Source: Bromus sterilis (taxonomy: Eukaryota > Streptophyta > Magnoliopsida > Poales > Poaceae). From it: a stretch of DNA of 64,000 nt. The notes beneath the pieces were generated by a model. It was not told where the DNA came from. It worked only from the letters and a program-made list of their open reading frames with translations, and did no database searches. This document shows, piece after piece, positions 38,620 to 49,924 of this stretch; position 1 is the first letter of the stretch, and every line of letters begins with the position of its first letter. The translations under genes and the position numbers were made by a program. The DNA is taken from NCBI GenBank assembly GCA_950022295.1, contig OX465596.1:8246001-8310000 (forward strand), in the 5' to 3' direction.

Positions 38620-39671
38620 TTTCTACAAACATAATTGCAAGGAACACAATTAAGACTAGTTCACAACAATGAGTTCATATAATCATATGAGCTCGCACTA
38701 AAACATTTCATCCCTAAGAATTTTTAGTGATTACATGATCCAGATTCACTGCCCGACCTCGAATATCACACGGCCGACGGGTCAGTTTCAAAGGTAGACA
38801 ACAACTTGTGCGATCACATTATCTTATATGTGCTGTGACTCATGCTCGATCTTTCGATCTCTAGTATTCCGAGGCCATATCTGCATATGCTAGGCTCGCC
38901 AAATTAACCTCCATGTTATATGATGTTCATCAAGGCCATATTTGCATATGCCAGGCTTGCCGAACCCAACCTCATGCGAACTCCATTTAATATGTAGGAA
39001 AACTCCGGTATGTACGGAGCATTAGGCCATATGGGAGAACCTTCCAGGTGGTGCACACTTCGGTAGAATACTTGTGTTTGGCTTTGTTAAGGGATCATCT
39101 TATCACATGCTACCGTCGTGTATCCTATACTAGCAAGTTTTAAGATGTCTGGGCTATGGCAACACTAAGTCTACAGTGTCTCCATTTTAGTTTGTTTTAT
39201 GATGACGATTAGTACTTACTAGTAACACATAGCAAAGCTATCACTACATCACAAACAAACAAACGATAGCCCCCACTTTGCAATACAAGGTTTAGACGAT
39301 CTAGTTGTATATTGCAAGTTTTACGTGGCTGCTAGGGCTTTCATAGTTAAACAGGTTTTAACCTACGAGTCAACCACAACGTCAACCATACGATTGTCTC
39401 TATTACACCCCTCACGGGGCCCTCCGTTGTAAATGCCACATCCGCTAAAGTAGAGAGACAGACACCCCCCTAGCCACTTTATACGGTACAAGCCGTATGT
39501 CAAGCGTGGAACCAGTCTCGCATAAGAGTACGCGTAAAGTCGGTCGGGGGCCGCTTCATCAAACAATGTCGCAGATGTGAACAAGTACACGTGGGAGGGT
39601 AACAATCATACAATCAACGCCCACATCCCCGATCTGTTCTATCCGTACAGTAATACTAAGCATAGACCTAG
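38620..39671 (-). mobile_element. 5' leader of the nested copia element
   Basis: About 1.05 kb between primer site and gag start. Near 38930 and 38870 it contains a short repeated motif (GGCCATATNTGCATATGC). No ORF of note was found. Confidence 0.6.
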
Positions 39672-39684
39672 CTCATGATACCAC
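39672..39684 (-). other. Primer-binding site of the nested copia element
   Basis: The minus strand reads GTGGTATCATGAGC directly after the LTR end CCCCAACA. It is like the initiator-Met site TGGTATCAGAGC, with one extra base. Confidence 0.75.
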
Positions 39685-41448
39685 TGTTGGGGTTCGTAGC
39701 AGAAAACACAAATTTTTCTAACTAGCGTTCCCTTAACCCAAGATCTAGCTAGCCGTATTACCGTAACGGACAGTAGTGCGGAAATAACATACCTCGGGGT
39801 GTAGTCCGTTGCGCGGGAAACGTTCCCGCAAACGTGGTTGATGTAGCCGATCAAGTTTCACAGCCCCCTGGTTGTGTTGAGCACCCGGATGGGTGTAGTG
39901 CCACACGTGCAGCACCTCGTAGTACTCGCACACGTACGAGACTCGATGACGACCTCCGTTCTCCGATCCAGCGGAGGGGGCGGAAGCAGACCTCCGGACG
40001 GAGCTTCGGCAGCACGACGGCCTCCGATTCTAGCAGAGAAGCCTCAATTCCACTATAGACTCACACTAGGGAGTCCACCGTGGAAGAGACAAGAGATGGG
40101 AGGAGACCGGAGAAAACCGATCTCAATTCGGAGTTATATTTATTTTCTCACAATTTTTTCTCTATTAATTATGTGCACCCTGCCCATCTATATATAGGCT
40201 GGGGGGAGGGAGTCAATCCACCTCCCTTAGCAATGTGGGACTAAAGTCCCCTTGCTAAGGGGTGGCCGGCCAAGGGGGGAGAGGGGGCGCACCCCTCATG
40301 GGCCCTAGGGCCCATGGCGTCTCCCCCCCCTTTTTTTTCTTTTTCTTTTCTTTTCCCTTTAATTCCCCTAATGGGCCTTTTTCTCCACTAAGGCCCATAG
40401 CACATATTAATTAGAAATAAAATTATTTTAATTATTAATTCAATTAATTAATAACTAAAACATATTATTCCATCTCCCGGTGCTCCGGAAACTCTTCCGG
40501 CTCACTCCGAACTTGTTTCGATTCAATACGGTACTCCTCCGATATTGTCTCCTTTATTCTCTGGTTGCTCCGATGGTTCCGAAAAGGTCTCCGATTTCAT
40601 CGAGCCCTTAAGTGTGTTACCCTACGGTCCGAGAACACTCCAGTCATGACCGAGCAGAGGCTACAGTCAATGATCATCAGCGGGACCTGAATGCCCATAA
40701 TGACCCCTGTGCATTCCGGATATCAACACCGATTGGACCTTACGCCGTATAGCATTCCCTTTGTCAGCGATACTGGATTGTTCCGAGATTCGATCAATGA
40801 CATCCTATGTCTGGTTCAACCTCGTTCTGAACTAATCCTCATTCACTCATTCCCGTGATATTCATCCCCGTGACCTAGTCACACGCTGCGCAGCTTTATG
40901 GATGGAATCTCACCGAGTGGGCCCTGAGTATCTATCCATTATATGGATTGAAAAATCCCGCTCTTGTAACAATACTCCTCAACATATCTCCACGGAATAC
41001 CCAATATACAACCGTTATGACCCGCATATTTCAGTCAGGTGGTGGGATGTAAGTCAAAGCATCCGGGAAGATGGAAGATAGCAATTATGCACGTACTCAC
41101 GGTCAAAGTAACGGTCTACCACGTTCTGTAATTACAACACTGAACCTTCATAAGATTTGATCATGCTGTAATGCTTACTTTGGGTAATGTTCATCACGTC
41201 ACTTAACCCGTGAGGTGACCTCATAGTCAAGAGACTTAATTGTCCATGATCGCGAAACCACGACCATCATGTTGACCATGAACTAGTTATCGATGTAGAG
41301 GCCAACTAGGAACACTGGGGGTTTCTATACCACACCTGCATCATTGTTTCACTGATGCAGTTCTAGCACGGTATGAAACTGGTTATGAACTTGCTTAGAT
41401 ATATTGGAATAATCATATATTATTTGCCTCTAGAGCATATATCCAACA
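39685..41448 (-). mobile_element. 5' LTR of the nested copia element
   Basis: 1764 bp, TGTTGG...CCAACA. It is nearly colinear with 28380-30111 and with the plus-strand LTR 22201-24495 without its insertion. The TATA box is on the minus strand near 40188-40195. The TSD GTGGT follows at 41449-41453. Confidence 0.9.
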
Positions 41449-43710
41449 GTGGTAGGATCAAGCAATCGTTCTATCCTAAACCTAGGCGGGCAGTGAGCTG
41501 AAAGTTATAAGCATCATATATGCTCCCCCTTACCTGATGAGAAGTCGGTGCCGAAGGTGTAGTCGATCGCACGCTCGCATCGTCTCCCGAAGGTAACCCC
41601 GAGAGCACACAAGACAACAACCACTGGAAAGTAATCAACGAAATACCACTATCACTACAGAGCAACACAAGATCAAGAAGGCATCACACGACACGGCAAT
41701 GCGGTATGGATCTATCGTCGAGAACAGTTACTAAAAGTTTAAGTGGGGTATCGGTCACACACGACGAATACCGCACGTTTACGGTGGTTCAAGTTGTTTA
41801 GCTACATGTGATCAACCAACGGTTATTATCATGGCAAAGCACGGAAGCATGGCATGTCACACAAGCATAGCAAAAGGTTAAGCACAAAGTAAACTACCTA
41901 TGCTAGTCATTTTAAGTGGGGCAACACCCTAACATGCATAACACTAAGTGCCGCATGACGATTATTGCATTTGGTACTGTTCTGTCCTAAACCATATTTT
42001 AGGTTGGTTAACAACAACAAACAACCACACAAACACAAAGTACACGAAAACTAATCAAGTTACGTATAAAGAACACCCCAAACGGAGTTACGGTTAAAAA
42101 TATATGAGCAAAACAAGTTATGACTACATGTTGATTACGACCGGGAGCATACTTTAGCACAATGCAACAATTAGCTACATTAACAGCAGGGTTGCTACTT
42201 TGGTTGAAGATACAATCATGATGCAGCAAGAAAATATGGCATATGAATGCATGAAACTGAAGTAGAAACAATGCTTAACAGGATGCAAAAGGAATCACTC
42301 CATTTCGATGTACGGTTGCAACGCAACCATCGCCCGAAGTTTCAATAAGACAACAGTTTCAGACAGATTCACAGCATTTTAGCAGTTTAACGATCTGGTG
42401 CCCTGTTTGACCAACGATTACCCAAACAAGATGAACTCAAAACAGAATGCTCATAAAAGATGGATTCTAGAGCACAGAGAGCACAACAATACAAAAATAG
42501 AATCATGCCATTCTGATCTATGAGCTAACGGGAAATCGCGTTGCAAAAGAGGTACTTGATGTAAAATTCCTGGGACTTGGAGAAAATTACAAAGGGTCAA
42601 GCTCGGGTTGTGCCTGTCCATGGCGGGCTGGTGGTTGGCCTTGGCTGCCGTGGCTGCCGGAGGAGAGGCCGGGGAGGCCGGGAACGGCGGAGGGTGGCCA
42701 GAGGAGCTCGGGGGCGACCCGATCTGAGCCGTGGACGCCGGTGGTGGCCGGATCTTGGCCATGGCGAGCTCGACCTCGCCTCCCATGGCCATGGCGGCTG
42801 CGGCTCAGCCAGTGCGACAGATCTGCGAGGGAGGGGAGATGGAGGTGAGGTAGGAGAGGAATGGGAGGGAGCCGGGGCGCGTGGAGGACCTGTGGGCGCG
42901 CGTTGGCCGGCGAGCTCGCCGGAGACGACTGCGGGGACGGCGGCCTGGCTCGGGAGGAGCACGCCGGCGGGGCAGCTCGGCCCAAATTGGGCCCGGGCGG
43001 CGCGGTGGCGGGCCTGCGGGCCCAGGCGCGGCCCAGCGGCGGCTGGAGATGGCTGGGGGCGGTTGGGGGTGACCTGGCTGCGCTGAGAGCCCCAGATCTC
43101 GCGATCTGACGGCCAAATACGTTTGGGATTAGGGTTTCGGGATTTGGAGGGCTAGGGGCTTAATTTGGCGCTAATTTGGAGGGGGTGGCTGCATATTTTA
43201 CATGGGGGAAACCCTAGAAGGTCTAGGGAGTGTGGTGGTCTATTTATAGCCCTGGTGGCTAGTCAGTTTGCAAAAACATCCCCGGTTCTCTCGCGCGCGT
43301 GTTTACGTTTCTGACCGCCGGGGTTCCGCAGTACCTTCGATTCGGGTGAAACTTCGAACTGTGCGATTAGCGCATCAAGCCGGTCGATCGTATCTCACTC
43401 CGGTACCATTCCGAGAACATTTTCCGGCGCTCTATAAAAAATATCCCGTTTAATTATTAAACGGGGTTTTCGTTCCGGTGGGCGAGGGCTGGTCTAGTGC
43501 CAGTTGCGACGGTGCTCGGGTGAAACCCGGTGTCGCACAGGTCGTGTGTCGTGGTGGAAAGGGGTCGGTCACGCATCCGATACGACAATAGGGGGAGAAA
43601 TATTCACCGATTATTAATTGGGCGAAGCAAACACTTCAATCAATACAGACAATCATCACCGCAATGCAACAAACAAAATTTTTAATTGGGGTGGATTTCG
43701 GGTTGTTAGA

Positions 43711-43989
43711 ACAAGGCTCCAAGGCTCCACTCCTCCTCCTCCCCTTTCTTCATGGCTCCTCCTCCTCCTCTCCTCCCCATTCTCCATGGCTCCTCCTCCC
43801 TTCCTCCATGGCTCCTTCGCCCATGACGTCCTCCATCCTCTCCTCTTCGTCCTCTTCTCTCCATCCTCTCCTCTCCTCCATCCTCCAATTTGAATATCAA
43901 TCTAATTCAAAGAATAAAAACGAGCAAAAAAATGGCTAGATGAATGGGACAAATAATTCGGAAAACAAAAACGAGGAAACAAAAACGAG
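43711..43989. repeat. CT-rich low-complexity stretch
   Basis: 43720-43890 is dominated by repeats of CTCCTCCTCC and CCATGGCTCCT. It joins the long LTR at 43710 and leads into the CACTA fragment. No gene is seen. Confidence 0.6.
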
Positions 43990-44284
43990 CAAAAAAATCG
44001 TGATCCAGATCCAAATTCAAAATTCAAAAAAAGTTAATGGTGGCGCATCTACAAAGTGCGTCACTGATAAGAATCTCATAGTGGCGCATTTTCAGAATGG
44101 GCCACTAATAAGGGCTTAATAGTGACGCATTTCAGAATGTGCCACGCCTAATAGTCTTAGGGGTGGCGCATTTGGAATGCGCCACTATTAAGCCTTTATT
44201 AGTGTCTTGTCCTTAGTGGCACATCTATAATGCCTCACTAAAGGCAAAAAAAGAACGCCATTATAAGGGCTTTTCCTAGTAGTG
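43990..44284. mobile_element. Right end of a second CACTA element
   Basis: Ends in TTTTCCTAGTAGTG, i.e. CACTACTAGGAAAAGCC on the other strand. It carries the same TGGCGCATT/AATGCGCCA subterminal repeats as the element at 26011. No matching left end is present. It may be the target into which the long-LTR element jumped. The left edge is approximate. Confidence 0.8.
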
Positions 44285-44856
44285 TCTACTGAATACATGG
44301 ACATGAGAGATTTATATATAACGTTTGTTCCATTTCTTATGCTGATGTTAAACGTGTGGTAAGCTTCACTTCCTTCTTTCCAATCAATACCCACATTAGC
44401 ACATATCAAGGGAACTCATCCATAGAAAAATGTCACCACAAAGACGAGGGAGATAACCCAATTAAATCATCTGCCCAATTCTAAATTGGAGCTCTCAATT
44501 GAATGATGAGGCTAAAATTAGGCATCTTAGTGAAGTTAAAGATACAATATTGGTCATCATAACTCCAATTAACTATTGTTTAGGTCCAGTGTTCAACTAG
44601 AAGATCAAGCTATTGTCATGTCATGATGCAAAGTTATTGAACAACATTTGCTGCATGAGCTGAATCGCTCGATCCTGAAGTTGATACTTGTATAATGTAA
44701 CAACATCTCAATTGAAATCACTCGAAATGCAGTTTAACATGGGCGTATGAATCATATCGAATTGTATTCATTTTTTCCAGAAAAGATACATATTGATAAT
44801 GTTCGTGTGCTGCTCATTTGAACTTAAAGAAAGAAGAGATGAGAAAAAAATTAATA
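44285..44856. other. Intergenic stretch, nothing recognised
   Basis: AT-rich single-copy-looking sequence downstream of the ARM-type gene. I found no ORF with a known motif, tRNA or clear transposon end. Confidence 0.5.
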
Positions 44857-44928
44857 CTCCTTCCGTTCCAAATTAGAGAATTAATACATGTGGGCAAATG
44901 GAAGTCGTCTAATTTCGGACGGAGGGAG
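44857..44928. mobile_element. Small Stowaway-type MITE (72 bp)
   Basis: Starts CTCCTTCCGTTCC and ends GGACGGAGGGAG, the classic grass Stowaway termini, between TA dinucleotides at 44855-44856 and 44929-44930. AATTAGA and TCTAATT halves form the inner arms of a hairpin. Confidence 0.88.
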
Positions 44929-44930
44929 TA

Positions 44931-45558
44931 ACTTTTTAATGTTTTATACACATAATCAAGGTTATGACTAAATCAAAATTGCCAACTCAATTCGAAATGT
45001 GAACCTTGATTTACTGGAGGGGGGGATCCAATTCTAAGGAGTTTAATGGTTACTTTGCCCATGGACCAAAAAGTACCACCCCATTGCTAAGGTATAGGAG
45101 TTGCGCCCACCCAAGTCAAAAATTTGCAAACGGACAATATATTCATATATATGCAGCACCAATTCATGAAGAAAAATCAAACACAATCTTATGTGATGAC
45201 ATGATAAGTTTCAGCACAAATCTTACGATAGATCTTAAAATACACAAGTACATGCACAAGTTTCAAGATAAAATTACTAAGAGCAAGTACAATGGTGAGC
45301 TTATAGCCCATTTACATGGAGTTTTTCCCCTATATGAAGGAGACAAACATGAAAAAGTAGGAGTGGGCTTTTAGTCCCCCTCTACACGTGCTCCTAGGTA
45401 GCTGCAATAAATTAAAAAAATAAAAGAAAGAAAATGATTAAAAGTAGTACTTTGTACAGTTTGTATAACCAACCTTGTAGTGAAATTTATTGTATGAATG
45501 GTTATAAATGACAGCTATAAGTGACATGATAACTTCATATAACCAGCAGCCGGTTATA
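44931..45558. other. 3' flank of the ARM-type gene
   Basis: No gene recognised. It probably holds the 3' UTR and polyadenylation region of the minus-strand gene near 45480-45558. AGAGCAAGTACAATGG at 45281 and CCAGCAGCCGGTTATA at 45543 resemble terminal motifs of small grass DNA transposons, but I could not pair them. Confidence 0.4.
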
Positions 45559-48500
45559 TTAGGGTGTAGGAGTGGATAAGAAGCCCCCATTATCAACCTG
45601 GCGACAACAGGTGAATAATAAGTCTTGCGCTTCTTCCACGAGCGAAGCGATATTCTCGAATGTCTCTGGTGTCCTTTCGTATTCATTTTCAATGTCGAAA
45701 ACCATGGAGCTAGCAACAAGAAACATTACTTTTGAAGCTCTAGACAGTGCACCCGTCAAGCTCACCATATCTTCCTTGCGATAGACTCCTCTGCTTTTCA
45801 TCATCCTTATGACCATCTTACATGTAAGGTTCAGAATTCTCAAGCAGTAGGGCCTAGGGTACTTGCATTTTTCAACTATCAACTTGATCATCAGAGGATT
45901 GCTAATTGTATCAGATTGAGCAGCACAGATAAAGTTGTCACATACTGTGACACATAGAGATAGGATGTGCAACACGGTACACATAGATATAGTATGAAGG
46001 CCATTTATTTCTTCTTTTGCCCAATTATATATTTCTTCAAGCATCTGTGACGGAAAAAATACTTTTAGTTTTAAGTAGTAAACAATTCTAAGCAGAATCA
46101 CGGGAGCATCTATGATACTTCCCAAAGAGCATTTCGTGTAAAGCGACATTGACCAGAATTTTCATTACATCCTCTAGCCTGCGGGTAGGCATGACCAAAA
46201 GAACCGTAAGTACCGAACCTACAAATCCTAGAATATATATACGCATTTTTTTTATAAGGGGTATCTTTATTAACTCAAAATATAGCATAAAGCAGATACA
46301 AAGCATGATGAGTAATAACCGGTTTCTGAATAACTAAGACGCACACATATATATACGCGTAAACGTGTAACAGATATACGACAATATAGAATATTAAAGA
46401 GAATTCCATGGTTGGCATTAGTATTGTGTTGACTATCGAGGTGAATCTTCTATTCCTAAATAGCTACAACCCATTATCTATTTTTCTACACATGCAACCA
46501 TGCCACATAAGCAAGGGGCATGCATGCATGTATATCATAAATTGCATTGTTTTTGCATTACTCTATGCATGATGCACTATCATATAATTAATTCATGCAT
46601 ATTAATCAATAAATTATTTTTATAATATATTTTATGTTCACCCTTTACAATTTTCTTAGAAATGATATTCCTTTATTAGTTTTCATTTTTTACATCGTTT
46701 ATGTTTTCTTTAGATAACACTTTCCATTCATTTGTTTTATATTTTTTGTAATATTTATAAATTTTTGTAGCAAGGTTCCCGCGGCAATGCGCGGGGCATC
46801 ATCTAGTAAAACAAATGGCGGTACCAATTACCTGTGGAACTACATTTATCATGTCTTCTTTTAGCCTCCGAAGGTTTTGATCATCGTCCGTGTAATGTTT
46901 ACATAGATATTCAAGGATTTCCGCGGCAGCTGATTGGCCGGGGTAGTTTTGTAAAAGCATTGCAATGAGATTACTGACAACATTAACATCTGCATTCATG
47001 ATAATGGTGGCATCCGTTGCAGTTTTGGACGATAAAGCCAGCAGCGAATTAGCTGCTATTACCTCTATCCGTGAGTAGAATGGGTACCTGCCATAATTAG
47101 CCATGATTGTAATCAACGTCTGAATAAAAAGTTTTCTGTCTTGCAGAATTGGCGTCGAATTTGTATCCTTGTATAGGTGCGAGAGAATCCAAATAACTGG
47201 GTTCTTCAGCTCTGTTTTGCAGAGGTCACACTCGAGAATCCTCTCCATGGTTTTTATTGCTTTTTGACGGCTTAAGATTTGACGACGCAGGTCGGCGCCG
47301 GTCTTCCCTGTAGCAGCCGTGAGCTGGACAATCACCTTCAGGGAACCCTCAATTATGTTGGACCATGCAACATTGTCGATGTGGACAGTTTTGGGGTGGA
47401 GTAGGTCATAAGTCACAGGCGCCATGATCTTTGGGACGATGCATGGGATGCCGAGCATGACTTGGCAGTTGTCTTGGTTGGCTGCAAGCTTCTGAAGAAT
47501 AAGAAAGCCTTGCACCACTAGCTTCTCGTATGACTTGAGAAGGCTATCGTCACTGTCCACATTCTTCAGTCTTGTCGCATATTCCTCTTCCAGAAAAAAT
47601 TGCTCACGTTGAAATTCAAATGGCTCGTAATATTGCTCGTATAGCCAATTTCCCCAATATGGTTGGAGCATACAATTTTTGTCAAATGTGTCGATGAGGG
47701 AAGATATGTAGTGAATCCCACTTGGGAATTCCACCAACTTGATGTCGCGAGCAATGCTCGCCACCACCGTGGCGGCATGCCCCCTAGTCTCTCTGTCATA
47801 TATGTTTGTGCGGCCCAACGTCTGCAGCAGCTTCCGGAGTATGCTGGGAGAGGATGCAGACATAACCAGATGTTTCTTAAGTGTATTCATCTGCGGGAAT
47901 CCCTCCCACATCTCGTATCCTCTCCCCAGTGGCACGCCGCATGTGCCAAGGATCCTTAGGCCGGAAATATAGTCGTCAGGCGAGTTAGACCCCATAAGGT
48001 CCACCGCATATGTGATGAGGTTCTTTCCTCTAGTATACAATGGGTCCTTTTGGCATCCGGCAATCATGTCCAGCACGTAATCTGTTATTCCAGCATGAGA
48101 ATGTTCTTCATACCTTCCACTGTTGGCTACTGAATTCACTATAAATCCCTTTGCATAACCATTGAACAACTTATAGTAGAAAATCACACCCTGGAGCAGA
48201 GCAAGGGAGTACAAGACGTCCAGCGCCGTCTTTAGGTTTTTAACCCCATCCGCATGGTAATCACGTTGTATCAGACGCCACACTGAAATTGCGGCTGTTG
48301 CAAACAACCCACAGGTGTAGGCAACCACCAGAGGGAGCAACACCATGACAAACACCACAACATGAACCACCGATGCAGCAGTTCGGAGTGACTTGTTGGT
48401 CTTTGAGGAGTATCCAACACTCGCAACGCCCAAAAATGAATACCCAATATACCTCAGCTTTTCCTTCAGAAAAACGTCGAAGATACTGTTGGTAGTACCT

Positions 48501-48958
48501 CCAAGTTAGACAAGTGAACAAGATAAGTTTTCGCATAATAATATACTTTGTAAAACGAAGTGTTAGTTCCATTTTGGACCCCTAGGTTTATGTTAGGGTT
48601 AAAAAACAGTGAAACTAACTCTAAAAAGAAAGATGGAGAAAATAACATAAACAGACCTGAAAGGGGAACTAAGAAAAAAGTAAACAAAAGTTAACCACTA
48701 TTGCGTGACTCAAGTGGTACCACAAGAAAGTACTAACCCAGCCGTCTGCACCAGTGTAATGAATGTAAGACACCAAAAATCCTTGTCGTGCAGGTTGGAA
48801 ACGAAGCCACCGAGAAGTACAACGGTGGTCCATGTAAGCACCAGAAAACCCATACCATTGACGGCCATGGAAAGGTAACCCATGAACAGGGCATAATTGT
48901 TTGCAGTTTGTACTTCTTCCCACCGTCGGTCGTCAACAAACTTCCCACCGAGTGGCAT
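45559..48958 (-). CDS. Three-exon membrane/ARM-repeat-type protein, 786 aa
   Basis: Coding exons on the minus strand are 48958-48738, 48485-46832 and 46044-45559. Both introns have GT-AG ends: donor GTTAGTAC with acceptor CCAACAG, and donor GTAATTGG with acceptor CGTCACAG. Phases match (2 then 0) and the join is open for 786 codons. The start MPLGGKFVDDRRWEEVQ is the first ATG after an in-frame stop if the likely leader exons are used. Predicted membrane segments lie at residues 25-50 and 60-75, and two lie at about 106-140 before SVWRLIQRDY. The remainder is helical and leucine-rich, as in ARM-type repeats, with SGLRILGTCGVPLG near 250 and a C-terminal TCKMVIRMMKSRG...EDMVSLTGALSRASKVMF block. 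I recall similar grass proteins annotated as ARM-superfamily or BLE2-like (brassinolide-enhanced), with unknown biochemical role. The name is unverified. No frameshift or early stop is seen, so it looks intact. Confidence 0.88.
46446..46806 (+). mobile_element. Short non-autonomous Helitron in intron 2 (361 bp)
   Basis: Begins TCTTCTATTCCTAAATAGC after an A (46445) and ends with a GC-rich hairpin (CCCGCGGCAATGCGCGGG), then CATCATCTAG followed by T (46807). The A|TC...CTAG|T arrangement with a hairpin about 10 bases before CTAG is diagnostic of plant Helitrons. The interior is AT-rich and non-coding. Its end lies 25 bp from the 5' splice site of the host intron. Confidence 0.8.
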
Positions 48959-48976
48959 TCTTCTCGCCCACCACTC

Positions 48977-49652
48977 CTGAAGATTTGAGGTCAGACTAGT
49001 TCAGCATAACATGATTGTGTTAATCAACCACGACATAACCCCTGTGGGCCTGTGGCCAAAACACTAAATCATAATTATAACAAACAGAAAGGCTTTTGCT
49101 ACTACCAATCCTGCGTGCATCTGCTTTGGTTGTGTGCGTCCCGCCCGCCGGCGAGAATCAAAAGTAGTTTCGTTTGCTAGGTTCCATCACAGAGGACTAC
49201 AGCTTCGTGCGAGAAGAAAACTACTGGGCGAGTCATAGGAATCAATAAGGAAATAATTTGTGATCACCATATTTGGTCCCAAATTTAAATTAAATCAAAA
49301 TTGTTTAAAAATAAATGCATCTGACAGAATTTCCAAAATCTCAGAGTTTTTGTGAGGTCCTATATTTTAAATTCTGCTTAAGAGTCAACATTTATTCACA
49401 CATGCATACTTATACCGACAATCAGTTCTCCAAATTATGGATGTAAACAACAAAAATTGAGGCGTGAATGTAAACTTTATGGTTCAAGATAAACATGCAA
49501 GCTTGGCCACTCCGTACAGAAAAATAAAGTGATAAATCGAATCAAACCATATGCTGCTACGCACTCAGGGGATCCATCTTACCAGGAGGAACTGGAGGCT
49601 CCGCTTAGACTTCTGCAATGAGGAGAGCAATGCAAGTCAACTTAGACTCACC
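48977..49652 (-). other. Likely 5' leader exons and introns of the ARM-type gene
   Basis: Exon 1 can extend to 48976 (acceptor ...CTTCAG|GAGTGG). A 30-base exon fits at 49612-49583 (acceptor CATTGCAG, donor GTAAGATGG), and a further exon ends at 49652 (donor GTGAGTC). Reading through this join in the coding frame gives a TAG about 18 bases before the last donor and no ATG until MPLGG. This supports the chosen start. It is a prediction from splice motifs only. Confidence 0.45.
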
Positions 49653-49924
49653 AGACGGAGCAGGAAGAACTAAAGAGGAGATGCAATGGTACTGGAACAT
49701 GGAGTATATGATAACAGGGTGAACAGGTGAAATGATTTAATTAAACTGCCCCTTGGAGTACATTATATGCGAGCATCTCCATCAGCCTTCACCTACCAGG
49801 GAGGAACGTTCGAAAAATATTCGACCGTCAGATTTGTCGCTTCAGCAAGAAAATTTAACAATTCCTATTAGGTCCGAACACGCAACCGAAGAAGGAGAAA
49901 TCCATCCTCGCTGACCAAATAGGC

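Larger units (their letters stand above)
28380..41448 (-). mobile_element. Nested minus-strand copia-type element, 13.1 kb, with TSD GTGGT
   Basis: On the minus strand the order is 5' LTR (41448-39685), primer site, leader, gag (38619-37921), a nested gypsy fragment (37920 to about 33033), a non-coding internal region, a polypurine tract and the 3' LTR (30111-28380). The 5-bp duplication and closely similar LTRs indicate a fairly recent insertion. The only coding part of its own that I can recognise is gag. Protease, integrase and RT are not visible, so this copy is non-autonomous or has lost pol. Confidence 0.85.
25307..43710 (-). mobile_element. 5' LTR of the long-LTR element, split by two nested transposons
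   Basis: The plus strand reads TGTAAGGCCC at 25307 and ends with CGGGTTGTTAGA near 43710, where TTACA is expected. After removing the CACTA element (26011-27558) and the copia element (28380-41448) with their target duplications, the LTR is about 3.8 kb. Pieces are 25307-26010, 27559-28379 and 41449-43710. The piece 42577-43086 is very GC-rich, with many overlapping chance ORFs that I do not regard as genes. The motifs CCATAACCGCGGAC and CCCTGCAGGGGTGTACC at 27582-27640 recur at 34938-34990 in the other long LTR, so the two families are related. The family is not identified. Confidence 0.7.

Noticed and set aside
42451..43116. Overlapping ORFs up to 169 codons rich in G, A, R and P
   Set aside because: Same situation in the other long LTR: composition-driven, mutually overlapping in several frames, no motif.
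44188..44409. 73-codon minus-strand ORF next to the CACTA end
   Set aside because: It overlaps the CACTA terminus and shows no domain or splice continuation.
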